Source of the DNA: Pluralibacter gergoviae ATCC 33028 = NBRC 105706
Lineage (GTDB): Bacteria; Pseudomonadota; Gammaproteobacteria; Enterobacterales; Enterobacteriaceae
NCBI RefSeq assembly: GCF_001598855.1
Contig: NZ_BCZS01000002.1
Location: 124,001 to 188,000, forward strand
DNA: 64,000 nt
Direction: 5' to 3'
In this document: positions 20,271-31,940 of the stretch, one piece after another
Layout: every line of letters starts with the position of its first letter
How positions within the stretch are numbered: position 1 is the first letter of the stretch
Translations under genes and position numbers: made by a program
The notes under the pieces: model-generated
What the model saw: the letters and a program-made list of their open reading frames with translations, nothing else
What the model was told of the DNA's origin: nothing
The model's database searches: none

Positions 20271-21275
20271 CTACTTCGCGAGGGTGGCGACCATCACCGC
20301 TTTAATGGTGTGCATGCGGTTCTCGGCCTGGTCAAACACGATGCTGGCGGCGGACTCAAACACCTCATCGGTCACCTCCATGCCGCCGTGCAGGCCAAAG
20401 TCGGCGGCCATCTGTTTGCCGAGCGTCGTCTGGTCGTCGTGGAAGGCGGGCAGGCAGTGCAGGAACTTGACCTGCGGGTTGCCGGTGAGGGCCAGCATCT
20501 GCGCATTGACCTGGTAGCCGCGCAGCAGCGCGATGCGCTCCGCCCACTTCTCTTTCGCTTCGCCCATCGATACCCAGACGTCGGTATAGATAAAGTCCGC
20601 GCCCTTCACGCCCGCGGCGATGTCTTCGGTCAGCGTAATATTGCCGCCGTTTTTCTGCGCCAGCGCTTTGCATTCGGTCACCAGGCTCGCTTCCGGCCAG
20701 CAGGCCTTGGGCGCGACCAGGCGCAGATCGAGGCCGGTGAGCGCCGCGGCCTCAAGCATCGAGTTGCCCATATTGTTGCGGGCGTCCCCGGCGTAGACCA
20801 GCGTCATTTCGTTAAACGCCTTGCCCGGCAGGTGCTCCTGCATGGTCAGCAGGTCCGCCAGCAGCTGGGTCGGATGAAACTCGTCCGTCAGCCCGTTCCA
20901 CACCGGCACCCCGGCGTACTGCGCCAGCGTTTCAACGATCTCCTGGCCGTAGCCGCGGTACTGAATACCGTCATACATTCTGCCCAGCACCCGGGCGGTG
21001 TCTTTGATGGATTCTTTGTGGCCGATCTGGCTGCCGCTCGAGCCAAGATACGTTACCCGGGCCCCCTGATCGTAAGCGGCAACTTCGAAAGAGCATCGGG
21101 TGCGGGTCGAGTCTTTTTCGAAGATGAGCGCGATGTTTTTACCGGTCAGCCGGGCTTGTTCACTGCCGCTTTTTTTATCGGCTTTAAGCTTGGCTGCCAG
21201 CGCGAGCAGGCTGTTGATATCGGCAGGTGTGAAGTCGAGCAGTTTCAAAAATGATTGCTGATAGAGCGTTGTCAT
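20271..21275 (-). CDS. argI: Ornithine carbamoyltransferase
   Basis: 334 residues. It joins carbamoyl phosphate and ornithine to give citrulline in arginine synthesis. Family motifs are all present: carbamoyl phosphate loop STRTR at 56-60, HPTQLLAD near 133 and the HCLPAFHD cysteine loop near 272. It has the E. coli ArgI length. The neighbourhood with divergent rraB supports argI over argF. Two ARG boxes overlap its promoter, so ArgR-arginine repression is expected. Confidence 0.97.
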   Translation of the reverse strand: MTTLYQQSFLKLLDFTPADINSLLALAAKLKADKKSGSEQARLTGKNIALIFEKDSTRTRCSFEVAAYDQGARVTYLGSSGSQIGHKESIKDTARVLGRMYDGIQYRGYGQEIVETLAQYAGVPVWNGLTDEFHPTQLLADLLTMQEHLPGKAFNEMTLVYAGDARNNMGNSMLEAAALTGLDLRLVAPKACWPEASLVTECKALAQKNGGNITLTEDIAAGVKGADFIYTDVWVSMGEAKEKWAERIALLRGYQVNAQMLALTGNPQVKFLHCLPAFHDDQTTLGKQMAADFGLHGGMEVTDEVFESAASIVFDQAENRMHTIKAVMVATLAK

Positions 21276-21302
21276 GTTTCCCTCTCATGGCTTAGGCCAC
21301 TT

Positions 21303-21341
21303 ATTGAATTAAAATTCAATTTATATGGATTAATATTCACA
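21303..21341 (-). promoter_or_regulatory. Tandem ARG boxes (ArgR operator)
   Basis: Two 18-bp palindromes with cores TGAATTAAAATTCA (21305-21318) and TGGATTAATATTCA (21326-21339) are separated by 3 bp, the standard spacing for a hexameric ArgR site. They lie 28-66 bases before the argI start. Confidence 0.92.
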
Positions 21342-21451
21342 TGCAACCCCGTCTCACAAATCTTTTCAGGAAAGGTGGAGGCAATCATCATGCTGTGTGA
21401 AAATAGACGTATCTGCCGCACTATCTGCCGCACATTTATGAGGAACGAGCC

Positions 21452-21865
21452 ATGGCAAACCCGGAGCATCTGGAAGAGCAGCGTGAAGAGACGCGCCTGA
21501 TTATTGAAGAGTTACTGGAAGATGGCAGCGATCCGGACGCGCTGTATACCATTGAGCACCACCTCTCTGCGGATGACTTTGAAACGCTTGAGAAAGTGGC
21601 GGTAGAGGTCTTTAAGCTGGGCTACGAAGTGACCGAGCCGGAAGAGCTGGAAGTGGAAGAGGGCGAGGTGGTTATCTGCTGCGACGCGCTCTCCGAGTGC
21701 GCGCTGAATGCCGATCAGATCGATGCCCAGGTTGAACAGCTGATGACCCTCGCCGAGAAGCACGGCGTTGAGTACGACGGCTGGGGCACCTACTTCGAAG
21801 ATCCGGACGGCGAAGAGGGCGACGAAGAGTACATCGACGAAGACGACGACGGCGTTCGCCACTGA
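21452..21865 (+). CDS. rraB: RraB, regulator of RNase E activity B
   Basis: 137 residues, very acidic, with an ENEED-type C-terminal tail of Asp/Glu ([19 protein letters not shown]). In E. coli RraB (YjgD) binds the C-terminal scaffold of RNase E and changes degradosome composition and mRNA decay. The N-terminus [20 protein letters not shown] matches E. coli. It is divergent from argI across 176 bases, the E. coli arrangement. AGGAA precedes the start. Confidence 0.96.
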   Translation: MANPEHLEEQREETRLIIEELLEDGSDPDALYTIEHHLSADDFETLEKVAVEVFKLGYEVTEPEELEVEEGEVVICCDALSECALNADQIDAQVEQLMTLAEKHGVEYDGWGTYFEDPDGEEGDEEYIDEDDDGVRH

Positions 21866-22007
21866 TTTAGCGGCAGCGGCCTCGTGCCGCTGTCGTACAT
21901 ACTGTTTCCCGTCCTGTAAAATCTAAGCATATTCTATTTTTTTTCAAACCTCTTCATATCTTCAATCGCACGTCATACCATGCCGGCAGAATGACCATAC
22001 TCGGAAT

Positions 22008-22763
22008 ATGTCTATGATGACCGATGCGATTATTTCGCCAGAAAAAAACGCCAAAGCAGTGATAACACTATGGCAGGAAAGTATTAATAGTGCGCTTAAC
22101 GATACCGCCTGGCGATTCTGGGACGGCGAAATTCAGCGTACGGTCGATGCCTACAATAAACATCTTGCCGACACCCCCGGCTATCAGCCGCTCAGCGGGA
22201 CGTTGATTAAGGCCGTCCTGTGGGCGGAGACCGGCGCCCGCCACGGCGAATGGTATACCCGGCCGATGCGGGGCGGCGCGTCGGATGACGACGGATTGTG
22301 CGCTTTTCTCCGTGGTACAGAAGGTGGGGAGTTGATCATTCCGCCGGCATGGAAGCTGCTGCTCTCCGGTTCGGTGCGCACCAGGCCGGAATATACCCTG
22401 CGCGCCGACGTCGGCTATTTGCTAAAGCAGATGGCGCTCTTTTCCCATCAGAGCATCGTCGCCGCAGGCGGTAAGATCTTTGACATCACGGTCAAGCCCG
22501 GCGACAGCATTGAGAAGATTGCCCGCCATCAGGGAGCGACCGTCGAAGTGATGCTCAGGTTGAATCCTGGGGCGGATCTCTCCCGACTGCATGCCGGACA
22601 GGTGCTGAAATGCCGCAGGGCAAGCATTAAGCGGTGCATTACCGGCTGGCGCGCAATGGAAGCGGAGACGATAGCGCAGCGCTACGGCAGCGACGATCCG
22701 CTATATGCCACAAAGCTCAGGTATGCCTTTGAGGTCATTGAGAAAGGCAAAGCGGCCGCATAA
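22008..22763 (+). CDS. LysM-domain, lysozyme/transglycosylase-like protein
   Basis: 251 residues with no signal peptide. Residues about 60-145 look like the lytic-transglycosylase-like domain of a family of LysM proteins: a conserved Glu in LIKAVLWAETGA, then WYTRPMRGG, a GTEGGELIIPP loop and a YTLRADVGYLLKQMA helix. A LysM domain follows at about 160-205 (KPGDSIEKIARHQGATVEVM, LNPGADLSRLHAGQVLKC). It may therefore bind and perhaps cleave peptidoglycan, or act inside a phage-like or type VI-like machine, as relatives do. The gene stands between rraB and miaE, with a weak ribosome-binding site and slightly different codon use, so it may be an insertion. Activity is not shown. ATGs at 22014 and 22017 are alternative starts. 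Confidence 0.72.
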   Translation: MSMMTDAIISPEKNAKAVITLWQESINSALNDTAWRFWDGEIQRTVDAYNKHLADTPGYQPLSGTLIKAVLWAETGARHGEWYTRPMRGGASDDDGLCAFLRGTEGGELIIPPAWKLLLSGSVRTRPEYTLRADVGYLLKQMALFSHQSIVAAGGKIFDITVKPGDSIEKIARHQGATVEVMLRLNPGADLSRLHAGQVLKCRRASIKRCITGWRAMEAETIAQRYGSDDPLYATKLRYAFEVIEKGKAAA

Positions 22764-22853
22764 TCGTGATTCGCCGCGCGCAATATGCCAGAATCCACGT
22801 CTGATTCAGATATTCAGTCATGGCCGCGACGGCGGCCAACAGTGAGACTCTTC

Positions 22854-23612
22854 ATGGACTACCCACAGATAATCGCGCCCGTCCTCGCCTTCCTCCACTG
22901 CCCGACGCCGCAGGCGTGGCTGGACAAGGCCCGGGACCCGCAAAATCTGCCGCTGCTGCTCACCGACCACCTGGTTTGCGAACTCAAGGCCGCGCAGACG
23001 GCGATGCTGCTGGTGCGCAAGTACGTTGCCGACAAACAGGGCGCCGACGCGCTGCTGGCGTGGCTGCAGCCCTATGAGGCCTTTGCCTTTCGCCGGGGGC
23101 CGGAGCCGGACTTTGCCGCGCTGGGCCGTCAGATCGGCAAAAGCGCCATGCCGCAGACCGACGACCCGTGGGGCAGGCTGCTTATCGACAGCATGGTGCT
23201 GCTGATTAAAGAGGAGCTGCACCACTTCTGCCAGGTGCGCGAAGCGATGGCCGCCCGCGATATCCCCTATGTTAAAATCACCGCCAGCCGCTACGCCAAA
23301 GGCCTGCTGCAGGAGGTGCGCACCCACGAGCCGCTGACGCTTATCGACAAGCTTATCTGCGGGGCCTATATCGAGGCCCGCTCCTGCGAGCGCTTCGCCG
23401 CTCTGGCGCCGTACCTTGATGCCGATCTGCAGAAGTTCTACCTGTCGCTGCTGCGCTCCGAGGCGCGCCACTATCAGGACTACCTGGCGCTGGCGCAGCG
23501 GGTCTGCGATGAGGATATCGCAGCGCGGGTACGCTTTTTTGGCGAGGTCGAGGCGCGGCTGATCTCCACGCCCGACGAGACGTTCCGCTTTCACAGCGGC
23601 GTGCCGGCTTAA
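22854..23612 (+). CDS. miaE: MiaE, tRNA-(ms2io6A37) hydroxylase
   Basis: 252 residues, non-haem di-iron monooxygenase that hydroxylates the isopentenyl group of ms2i6A37 in tRNAs reading UNN codons; O2 dependent. The helical bundle ligands are visible in KEELHHF (about residue 121), IEARSCERF (about 174) and SEARHYQDY (about 205). It is close to Salmonella MiaE throughout. E. coli K-12 lacks this gene, so it helps to separate this organism from E. coli. The start at 22854 aligns with Salmonella; a longer open frame upstream is not supported. Confidence 0.95.
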   Translation: MDYPQIIAPVLAFLHCPTPQAWLDKARDPQNLPLLLTDHLVCELKAAQTAMLLVRKYVADKQGADALLAWLQPYEAFAFRRGPEPDFAALGRQIGKSAMPQTDDPWGRLLIDSMVLLIKEELHHFCQVREAMAARDIPYVKITASRYAKGLLQEVRTHEPLTLIDKLICGAYIEARSCERFAALAPYLDADLQKFYLSLLRSEARHYQDYLALAQRVCDEDIAARVRFFGEVEARLISTPDETFRFHSGVPA

Positions 23613-23652
23613 TCTGCGCCGGGCCGTTCAACTGCCCCGGCGCGGCGCTGGC

Positions 23653-24693
23653 TTACAGATTGGCGTTTTTATCCTTCGCTGCCCCCGGGGCGGCGGGCGC
23701 GTTTTGCGGATCGCCGAGGGTCGCTTTAAACCAGTTCACGACCCGCTCAATCACCGGCGTCTGATACCACGTATCATCCCCGTGCTCCGCGCCCGCCAGA
23801 ATGACATAGTCGGCCCGGTCGCCGGCCTTTTTCAGCGCGTTATAAAGCTGCTGGCTCTGCAGAGGAGAAACCAGCGTATCGGCGCTGCCGTGCATAATTA
23901 AGAACGGCGGCTTTTTGCCGCTCAGATGGCCCATCGGGCTGGCGGCCAGCGCTTTTTTCTCATCGCTGCCGATCGCCGCGCCCGGGAAATCGCGAAACGC
24001 GGTACCGTTGACCAGCAGCGCCTCAGTGACCGCCGGGGACCGGTGGACGTTCTGCACGACCTCGGGGAACCCTTCGCCGATATTGCGCAGATCGGAGATG
24101 CCGTAGAGCGTGGCGGCGGCCTGGACCGCGGATGACTGCGTCAGATAGTCGCCCTGTTCGAAGCGTTTCTCGCCGCCCGTCAGGGCGACCATCTGCGCCA
24201 GATAGCCTCCCGCAGAGTCTCCCAGCACGCCGATGCGCTTTGGATCGATACCGTATTCGGCGGCATGTTCACGCAGGTAGCGAACGGCGGCTTTACCGTC
24301 AACGACAGGCGCCGGGAAGGTATCCGGAACGGTGCGGTATTCCGCGGACGCCACCACAAATCCGGCATTAGCCAGCGCCATGCGCATGGCGATGTATTTA
24401 TGCCAGGAGGCGCTGGTAAAGCCGCCGCCGGGGAAATAAACGATAGCGGGCTTGAGCTTATTATTGCGCGGAACCAGCAGCGACATATGCAGCTGCCGCA
24501 CGTCGGTTGCGCTTTTAACCTGGCTATACACAATATCGTTGAGCGCATCAACGCGCCCCTGCGTTTTCTCGACGCGCATGACCTGCGCGCCCTCCGCGTA
24601 GCCCGTAATCTCACTCGCGCCTGCGCTGACGGCCATGGCGCTTAGCAGCAGGCCGCTGGCCAGTCGAAAGGAACATTTATTGATAAGAGTCAT
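23653..24693 (-). CDS. Exported alpha/beta-hydrolase (acetyl esterase/carboxylesterase-like)
   Basis: 346 residues. A signal peptide (hydrophobic core LASGLLLSAMAVSAGAS, cleavage near residue 27) sends it to the periplasm. The hydrolase domain has the oxyanion element YFPGGGF (about 87), the nucleophile motif GDSAGG (Ser near 157), an Asp in MHGSADTLVSP (about 272) and a His in LAGAEHGDD (about 306): a complete catalytic triad of the BD-FAE/esterase-lipase group. The natural substrate cannot be told from sequence; small acyl esters or acetylated sugars are usual. A poorly conserved C-terminal tail (NAPAAPGAAKDKN) is low complexity. It is not part of an obvious operon and is absent from this position in E. 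coli. Confidence 0.82.
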   Translation of the reverse strand: MTLINKCSFRLASGLLLSAMAVSAGASEITGYAEGAQVMRVEKTQGRVDALNDIVYSQVKSATDVRQLHMSLLVPRNNKLKPAIVYFPGGGFTSASWHKYIAMRMALANAGFVVASAEYRTVPDTFPAPVVDGKAAVRYLREHAAEYGIDPKRIGVLGDSAGGYLAQMVALTGGEKRFEQGDYLTQSSAVQAAATLYGISDLRNIGEGFPEVVQNVHRSPAVTEALLVNGTAFRDFPGAAIGSDEKKALAASPMGHLSGKKPPFLIMHGSADTLVSPLQSQQLYNALKKAGDRADYVILAGAEHGDDTWYQTPVIERVVNWFKATLGDPQNAPAAPGAAKDKNANL

Positions 24694-24821
24694 TCTGTGC
24701 AGTACCCGTGAAGAGTGTAAAAAAGCGATGCAGACACTCTATGAGGCGTCTGCCGCCGTGAATACTGCATTTATTGGATGATATTCATTCAATTTTTTAA
24801 TGAATATCCTGAGCGGTAACT

Positions 24822-25337
24822 CTACAGGTGCTTCAGCATCCGCACTTCGCAATCAACGTGCCCGGTACTGCCCAGCGGATGGTCGATATGGGCAAAGCCG
24901 AGGCGCTCGTACAGGGCAATCGCCTCACGCAAAAAGGCGGTGGTTTCCAGATAGCAGCGGGAAAACCCCTGACTGCGGGCGTGATCCAGCGCCTGCTGCG
25001 CCAGTTTTCTGGCCATTCCCCGGCCGCGGGCGGCGGGTAAAAAGTACATCTTCTGCAGTTCGCAGATATCCGGCTCGCCGCCGCGCAGCGGCGCAACGCC
25101 GCCGCCGCCGACTACCGCGCCATCCAGCTCCACCACCCAGTAGGCGTGGCCGGGGCGGCTGTAGTGCTGGTAAAGGGTATCCAGCTCGGGATCGGCAACG
25201 GTATAGCCCTTATCGGCGGTTAAGCCATATTCAGCGGACACGGCGCGAATAACGCCGGCGATGGCGGCGTTATCAGCAGGCGTTATCGGGCGCAGGGCCA
25301 GCGTGGGTTCAGCGGAAACAGTCATTTTGTTGCTCAA
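24822..25337 (-). CDS. yjgM: YjgM, GNAT-family N-acetyltransferase
   Basis: 171 residues, GNAT fold. The acetyl-CoA pyrophosphate loop is visible as [14 protein letters not shown] (about 93-106) and the end of the fold as [16 protein letters not shown] (about 138). It is close to E. coli YjgM along its length and stands next to yjgN as in E. coli. The substrate is unknown. In E. coli the gene follows rraB directly; here a LysM gene, miaE and an esterase lie between. Confidence 0.92.
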   Translation of the reverse strand: MSNKMTVSAEPTLALRPITPADNAAIAGVIRAVSAEYGLTADKGYTVADPELDTLYQHYSRPGHAYWVVELDGAVVGGGGVAPLRGGEPDICELQKMYFLPAARGRGMARKLAQQALDHARSQGFSRCYLETTAFLREAIALYERLGFAHIDHPLGSTGHVDCEVRMLKHL

Positions 25338-25515
25338 TTAAGAAAAAACGCACCTCGAAAAGGCATTTAATACCACTCTCATACCGCGCGCGCAAGTTAC
25401 CGATACCTGGATTTTAGGGTTGTTGACTGCTTAATTTGTGGACATACTGTGCCGCGTTAAATGAAGAATAATTGTTTAATTGCTGTGATTTATTTGATAA
25501 AGGAATATTTTCAGT

Positions 25516-26715
25516 ATGGTTAATAACGAAAATAGTACCACCTCCGGGCAGTACAGATTTGTTTTTCACGGTAAGGGCTGGCCATTTTTTAAAATCTGTC
25601 TGGTAAATCTTATCCTCTCCATTATTACCCTCGGGATCTATCTGCCCTGGGCCTTCGTCAGAAGCCGCCGCTATATTTATGAGCACACCGAGCTGAACGG
25701 CGTGCGCTTTGGCTATAACGCCACCGGCGGCGTCTTTTTCGTCAGCTGGCTGCTGATTGGCGTCTTTATGTTTCTCGGCACCCTGGTGTGCGCGGTCATC
25801 AGCCCGGCGCTGACTATTCTGCCGATGCTGGTACTGATGGTGCTGATGCCGATCATGGCGGTTAAAGGCCTGCGCTACCAGGCGCTGATGACTACCCTCA
25901 ACGAGGTGCGCTTTGGCTTCAACTGCGGCAGCGGTCAGGCGCTGTGGGTGATGCTCGGCCTGCCGGTACTGCTGGGTATTGCCGCGGTTATGGTTATCAT
26001 GTTCACCGCCAAAGTCATGCCCGATGCTGAAACGATGACCGGTCTGGTTGTCCCTATCGCCATTCTCGCGCTGCTGACGCTGGTAGTGATTGGCGTGGTT
26101 AACGGCATCGTTTACGGCAAATGGATGCAGCTGCTGGGAAATAATGCCACCTTCGGTATTCACCGTTTCAGCGTCAACATTTCGCTGAAGCGCAGCATCG
26201 TCATTTGCATTGTTTCCATGCTTATTCTTATTCCCTTTATCTTTGTTATCGGCAGCCTGATGAGTTCGGTGGTGATGACGCTGATGTACACCCAGGCGGC
26301 GGGGGGAATGGATGAGTCGGCGAGATTAGCGCTGCTGGAGGGATATCAGATGCAGTTTATCATGAGCTATCTGGTCTATTTCGGCGGCCTGATCCTGATG
26401 TCGGTCTATATTGTCGCCGCGCTGCGCAATCAGTTTATTAACGGTCTGCGCCTCGGTGAGCTGCTGACGTTCCGCTCGGGCATAACCTTCTTCGGCCTGC
26501 TGATGCAGATCCTGGTGCTGAGCATTGCCAGTTCCTTTACCCTGGGTCTCGCCTACCCGTGGGCGAAGATGCGCCTGATGCGCTATATGGCAAACAATAC
26601 GTGGGTAGAAGGCGATCTGGACGCCGTTGAGCTGAAAGATACGGATGAAAAGCTGGATACCGGCTTCTTCTCGGCTATCGCCTCAGGCACCACGCCGGCG
26701 CTGCCGTTTATTTAA
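25516..26715 (+). CDS. yjgN: YjgN, DUF898 inner-membrane protein
   Basis: 399 residues (E. coli 398) with a soluble N-terminal segment containing FVFHGKGWPFFKICLVN, the DUF898 motif, and about six to eight membrane helices. A repeated motif (GIYLPWAFVRSRRYIYEHTE near 40, LAYPWAKMRLMRYMANNTWV near 355) suggests an internal duplication, as in the family. Function unknown. It is divergent from yjgM and convergent with valS, separated from it by a bidirectional terminator. Confidence 0.94.
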   Translation: MVNNENSTTSGQYRFVFHGKGWPFFKICLVNLILSIITLGIYLPWAFVRSRRYIYEHTELNGVRFGYNATGGVFFVSWLLIGVFMFLGTLVCAVISPALTILPMLVLMVLMPIMAVKGLRYQALMTTLNEVRFGFNCGSGQALWVMLGLPVLLGIAAVMVIMFTAKVMPDAETMTGLVVPIAILALLTLVVIGVVNGIVYGKWMQLLGNNATFGIHRFSVNISLKRSIVICIVSMLILIPFIFVIGSLMSSVVMTLMYTQAAGGMDESARLALLEGYQMQFIMSYLVYFGGLILMSVYIVAALRNQFINGLRLGELLTFRSGITFFGLLMQILVLSIASSFTLGLAYPWAKMRLMRYMANNTWVEGDLDAVELKDTDEKLDTGFFSAIASGTTPALPFI

Positions 26716-26732
26716 TCATTAAGTCTGATAAC

Positions 26733-26764
26733 AAAAAGGCCGGGCATGCTGCCCGGCCTTTTTA
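26733..26764. terminator. Bidirectional terminator yjgN/valS
   Basis: AAAAAGGCCGGGC and GCCCGGCCTTTTT form a 13-bp stem with an A run on one side and T run on the other, between convergent yjgN and valS. Confidence 0.95.
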
Positions 26765-26777
26765 CGTTAGCGACAGC

Positions 26778-29633
26778 TTACAGCGCGGCAATGACCGCCT
26801 GCTGCTCAATCAGCTTGGCTTTCGACTCGGCGTAGCCCGCCAGCTTCTCGCGCTCTTTGGCGATCACCGCCTCCGGGGCGCGGGCGACAAAGCCCTCGTT
26901 CGCCAGCTTGCTTTCGACGCGGCTGATTTCCGCCTCCACCTTCTCGACTTCCTTCGCCAGGCGCGCCAGCTCGGTGGCCTTATCGACCAGATCGGCCATC
27001 GGGATCAGCAGCTCGGCGCCATCGATAATCTTGGTTACCGAAACCGGGCCCTTATCATCGGCAGGCAGCACGGTGATGCTCTCCAGGCGCGCCAGGGTCT
27101 GCAGGAAGCTGCGGTTTTCGCTCACGCGGCGTACGGCGTCGTCGCTGCAGCCGCGCAGCAGCAGCTCAAGCGGCTTGCCCGGCGCAATGTTCATCTCGGC
27201 GCGAATATTGCGCACCGCGATGATCGCCTGCTTCAGCCACTCGGTATCGGCCAGGGCCGCTTCGTCGACCTGAGAGGCGTCATACTGCGGGAACGGCTGC
27301 AGCATAATGGTATCGGCGGTGTTGCCGCAGATAACCTTCACCCGCTGCCAGATGGTTTCGGTAATAAACGGAATGATCGGATGGGCCAGGCGCAGCAGGC
27401 CTTCCAGCACCGTCACCAGCGTGTTGCGGGTGCCGCGCAGCTCGGCCTCGCTGCCGCCGTTCATCACCGGCTTGGTCAGCTCCAGATACCAGTCGCAGAA
27501 CTGGTTCCAGGTGAACTCGTAGAGGATGCCCGCAGCGATATCGAAGCGGAAGCTGTCCAGCGCTTCACGGTAGGCTTTAATCGTCTGGTTAAACTCGGCC
27601 AGGATCCAGCGGTCCGCCAGCGACAGCACTTTTTCACCGCCGTTAAAGCCGCAGTCCTGCTCTTCGGTGTTCATCAGCACGAAGCGGCTGGCGTTCCACA
27701 GCTTGTTGCAGAAGTTGCGGTAGCCTTCCAGGCGCTTCATGTCCCAGTTGATGTCGCGGCCGGTAGAGGCGAGTGCGGCCAGAGTGAAGCGCAGGGCGTC
27801 GGTGCCGTGCGGTTCGATGCCGTTCGGGAACTGCTTCTCGGTGCGTTTGGCGATTTTCTCCGCCAGCTGCGGCTGCATCATGTTGCCGGTGCGCTTAGCA
27901 AGCAGCTCCGGCAGGGAGATGCCGTCCACCATGTCCAGCGGATCGAGAACGTTGCCCTTCGACTTGGACATCTTCTGCCCTTCATCGTCGCGGATAAGCC
28001 CGGTCATGTAGATGGTTTTGAACGGGATCTGCGGCTTGCCGTCTTCGTCTTTGATGAAGTGCATGGTCATCATGATCATGCGCGCGATCCAGAAGAAGAT
28101 GATGTCGAAACCGGAGACCATCACGCTGGTCGGGTGGAACTGGCGCAGGGCGTCGGTATTTTCCGGCCAGCCGAGGGTCGAGAAGGTCCACAGGGCGGAG
28201 GAGAACCAGGTATCGAGCACGTCTTCGTCCTGGCGCAGGGCGACGTCGGCGCCGAGGTTATTTTCCTGACGCACTTCCTCTTCGGTGCGGCCAACAAAGA
28301 CGTTGCCTTCGCTGTCGTACCACGCCGGAATGCGGTGGCCCCACCACAGCTGGCGGGAGATGCACCAGTCCTGAATGTCGCGCATCCACGAGAAGTACAT
28401 GTTCTCATACTGCTTCGGCACGAACTGGATATCGCCGTTCTGCACCGCTTCTACCGCAGGCTTGGCCAGCACGTCGGCGCGCACGTACCACTGGTCGGTG
28501 AGCATCGGCTCGATAACCACGCCGCCGCGATCGCCGTATGGCACGGTCAGGTCGTGGGGCTTAATGTCTTCCAGCAGGCCGAGGGCGTCAACCGCCGCGA
28601 CCATCGCTTTACGGGCGGCAAAGCGCTCCAGCTTTTGGAACTCGGCAGGGATATCGCTGGGATAGACGTCGGACTCTTCGCCTTTGGTGTCGAACACTTC
28701 CGCGCTTTCGCGGATATCGCCGTCAAAGGTCAGAATGTTGATCATCGGAAGCGCGTGGCGGCGGCCGACTTCGTAGTCGTTAAAGTCGTGGGCCGGAGTG
28801 ATCTTCACGCAGCCGGTGCCCTTTTCCATGTCGGCGTGCTCGTCGCCGACGATCGGAATGCGGCGGTTAACCAGCGGCAGCACCACGAACTTACCGATTA
28901 GGTCTTTGTAGCGCGGATCTTCCGGGTTCACCGCCACGCCGGTATCGCCGAGCAGGGTTTCCGGACGGGTGGTGGCGACCACCAGGTAGTCTTTACCGTC
29001 GGCGGTTTTCGCGCCGTCGGCCAGCGGATAGCGGATGTGCCACATCGAGCCTTTCGACTCGCGGTTCTCCACTTCCAGATCGGAGATGGCGGTGCGCAGT
29101 TTCGGGTCCCAGTTGACCAGGCGCTTGCCGCGGTAGATCAGATCCTCTTTATACAGGCGGACGAAGACCTCTTTCACGGCATTGGAAAGCCCCTCATCCA
29201 TGGTGAAGCGCTCGCGCTCCCAGTCCACGGAGTTGCCGAGGCGGCGCATCTGGCGGGTGATGGTGCCGCCGGATTCCGCTTTCCACTGCCAGATTTTGTC
29301 GATGAAGGCGTCGCGACCGTAGTCGTGGCGGGTTTTTCCCTCTTCGGCGGCGATTTTACGCTCCACCACCATCTGGGTGGCGATACCCGCGTGGTCGGTA
29401 CCGGCCTGCCACAGGGTGTTTTTGCCCTGCATGCGCTGGTAGCGGATCATGGTGTCCATGATGGTTTGCTGGAAAGCATGACCCATATGCAAACTGCCGG
29501 TGACGTTCGGCGGCGGGATCATGATGCAGAAGCTTTCCTGGCTTTCATCACCGTTTGGTTTGAAATAGCCCTGCTTTTCCCAGTGCTCGTAAAGCGGCTG
29601 TTCGATATCTTGTGGGTTGTATGTCTTTTCCAT
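26778..29633 (-). CDS. valS: ValS, valyl-tRNA synthetase
   Basis: 951 residues, E. coli length. Class I synthetase that charges tRNA-Val. The HIGH-type motif is in [13 protein letters not shown] (about 41-53), KMSKSKGN is near 554 and the C-terminal coiled coil starts near 880. The CP1 editing domain lies between about residues 190 and 400. The start codon overlaps the stop of holC by one base (TAATG), so the two are coupled. Confidence 0.98.
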   Translation of the reverse strand: MEKTYNPQDIEQPLYEHWEKQGYFKPNGDESQESFCIMIPPPNVTGSLHMGHAFQQTIMDTMIRYQRMQGKNTLWQAGTDHAGIATQMVVERKIAAEEGKTRHDYGRDAFIDKIWQWKAESGGTITRQMRRLGNSVDWERERFTMDEGLSNAVKEVFVRLYKEDLIYRGKRLVNWDPKLRTAISDLEVENRESKGSMWHIRYPLADGAKTADGKDYLVVATTRPETLLGDTGVAVNPEDPRYKDLIGKFVVLPLVNRRIPIVGDEHADMEKGTGCVKITPAHDFNDYEVGRRHALPMINILTFDGDIRESAEVFDTKGEESDVYPSDIPAEFQKLERFAARKAMVAAVDALGLLEDIKPHDLTVPYGDRGGVVIEPMLTDQWYVRADVLAKPAVEAVQNGDIQFVPKQYENMYFSWMRDIQDWCISRQLWWGHRIPAWYDSEGNVFVGRTEEEVRQENNLGADVALRQDEDVLDTWFSSALWTFSTLGWPENTDALRQFHPTSVMVSGFDIIFFWIARMIMMTMHFIKDEDGKPQIPFKTIYMTGLIRDDEGQKMSKSKGNVLDPLDMVDGISLPELLAKRTGNMMQPQLAEKIAKRTEKQFPNGIEPHGTDALRFTLAALASTGRDINWDMKRLEGYRNFCNKLWNASRFVLMNTEEQDCGFNGGEKVLSLADRWILAEFNQTIKAYREALDSFRFDIAAGILYEFTWNQFCDWYLELTKPVMNGGSEAELRGTRNTLVTVLEGLLRLAHPIIPFITETIWQRVKVICGNTADTIMLQPFPQYDASQVDEAALADTEWLKQAIIAVRNIRAEMNIAPGKPLELLLRGCSDDAVRRVSENRSFLQTLARLESITVLPADDKGPVSVTKIIDGAELLIPMADLVDKATELARLAKEVEKVEAEISRVESKLANEGFVARAPEAVIAKEREKLAGYAESKAKLIEQQAVIAAL

Positions 29634-30079
29634 TATTTCCAGGTTGCCGTATTCAGGTTAAAACCGGCCATGCGGTACGCCTTGTAGCGTTCACGCGCCA
29701 GTTGTTTCAGGGAATCTTCGTAGGGTACGAAGTCTATCACTTCTGTGAAAGCGGTGGCAAAATCTGCAAAATTCGCCCGCAGGCTGATCAGCAGATCGCG
29801 CGGGCTGCTGTTGCGCTTCTGCGGCCAGGCTATCTCTACCGGCGCGCCGCCGCGCGGCCCTTCGCCGGACAGGTTATGCGGCACAAAACTTTCCGCCGGG
29901 CGCGACCACAGCGCCTCGTCGAGGCGAATGGCCTGCTGCTCGTCTTCACAGGCGATCAGAATGCGCTTGCCCGCCCGGAAGCGCTCCGCCGCCACGTCGC
30001 ACACCAGCTGCTCCACGGCGCTGAGTCCGTCGGCGGTAGCGTCATTATCGAGCAGGTAGAACGTCGCATTCTTCATCAT
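29633..30079 (-). CDS. holC: HolC, DNA polymerase III chi subunit
   Basis: 148 residues (E. coli 147). Chi links the clamp loader, through psi (HolD), to single-strand binding protein at the replication fork. It begins [12 protein letters not shown] after one extra Met and shows the Rossmann-like core [20 protein letters not shown] typical of the family. It lies between pepA and valS in the order known from E. coli and ends in the one-base overlap with valS. Confidence 0.96.
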   Translation of the reverse strand: MMKNATFYLLDNDATADGLSAVEQLVCDVAAERFRAGKRILIACEDEQQAIRLDEALWSRPAESFVPHNLSGEGPRGGAPVEIAWPQKRNSSPRDLLISLRANFADFATAFTEVIDFVPYEDSLKQLARERYKAYRMAGFNLNTATWK

Positions 30080-30119
30080 ATGGGGCTTCTTGTCGTTGCT
30101 TTAAATGGGGTGTGGAGCA

Positions 30120-30144
30120 GGCCCTCCCCGCGAAGGAGAGGGCC
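30120..30144 (-). terminator. Hairpin between pepA and holC
   Basis: GGCCCTC and GAGGGCC arms with a short loop lie after the pepA stop and before holC. There is no clear T tract, so it may weaken but not end transcription. Confidence 0.55.
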
Positions 30145-30159
30145 GCGGCGAGGGAAAAC

Positions 30160-31674
<1,515 letters not shown>

Positions 31675-31940
31675 CTACGCTCCTGAATCTTAAAGACAAC
31701 GACAGTGGCTACGGCTAGAATGTCATGCTTTCGTAACTCATGACCGTCGTTGTGATGACTTCGTGTTAGTCTTAACGATATCGCAATGTTGGCTTCTCAG
31801 AACCGAAGGTCTGCTGTGAAAAGCCGCTGAGTCTTCTAATCTTAGCGATGTTTTTCGACGACTAAAGAGAATAAATGACGTTTAAGCCATGAAACAAGCA
31901 ATTTTCCTGTAACAAAACGGGTTTAACGGGCGTACTTATA

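Noticed and set aside
27381..28901. Long + strand open frame opposite valS
   Set aside because: Antisense to a conserved synthetase; no family motif, no ribosome-binding site.
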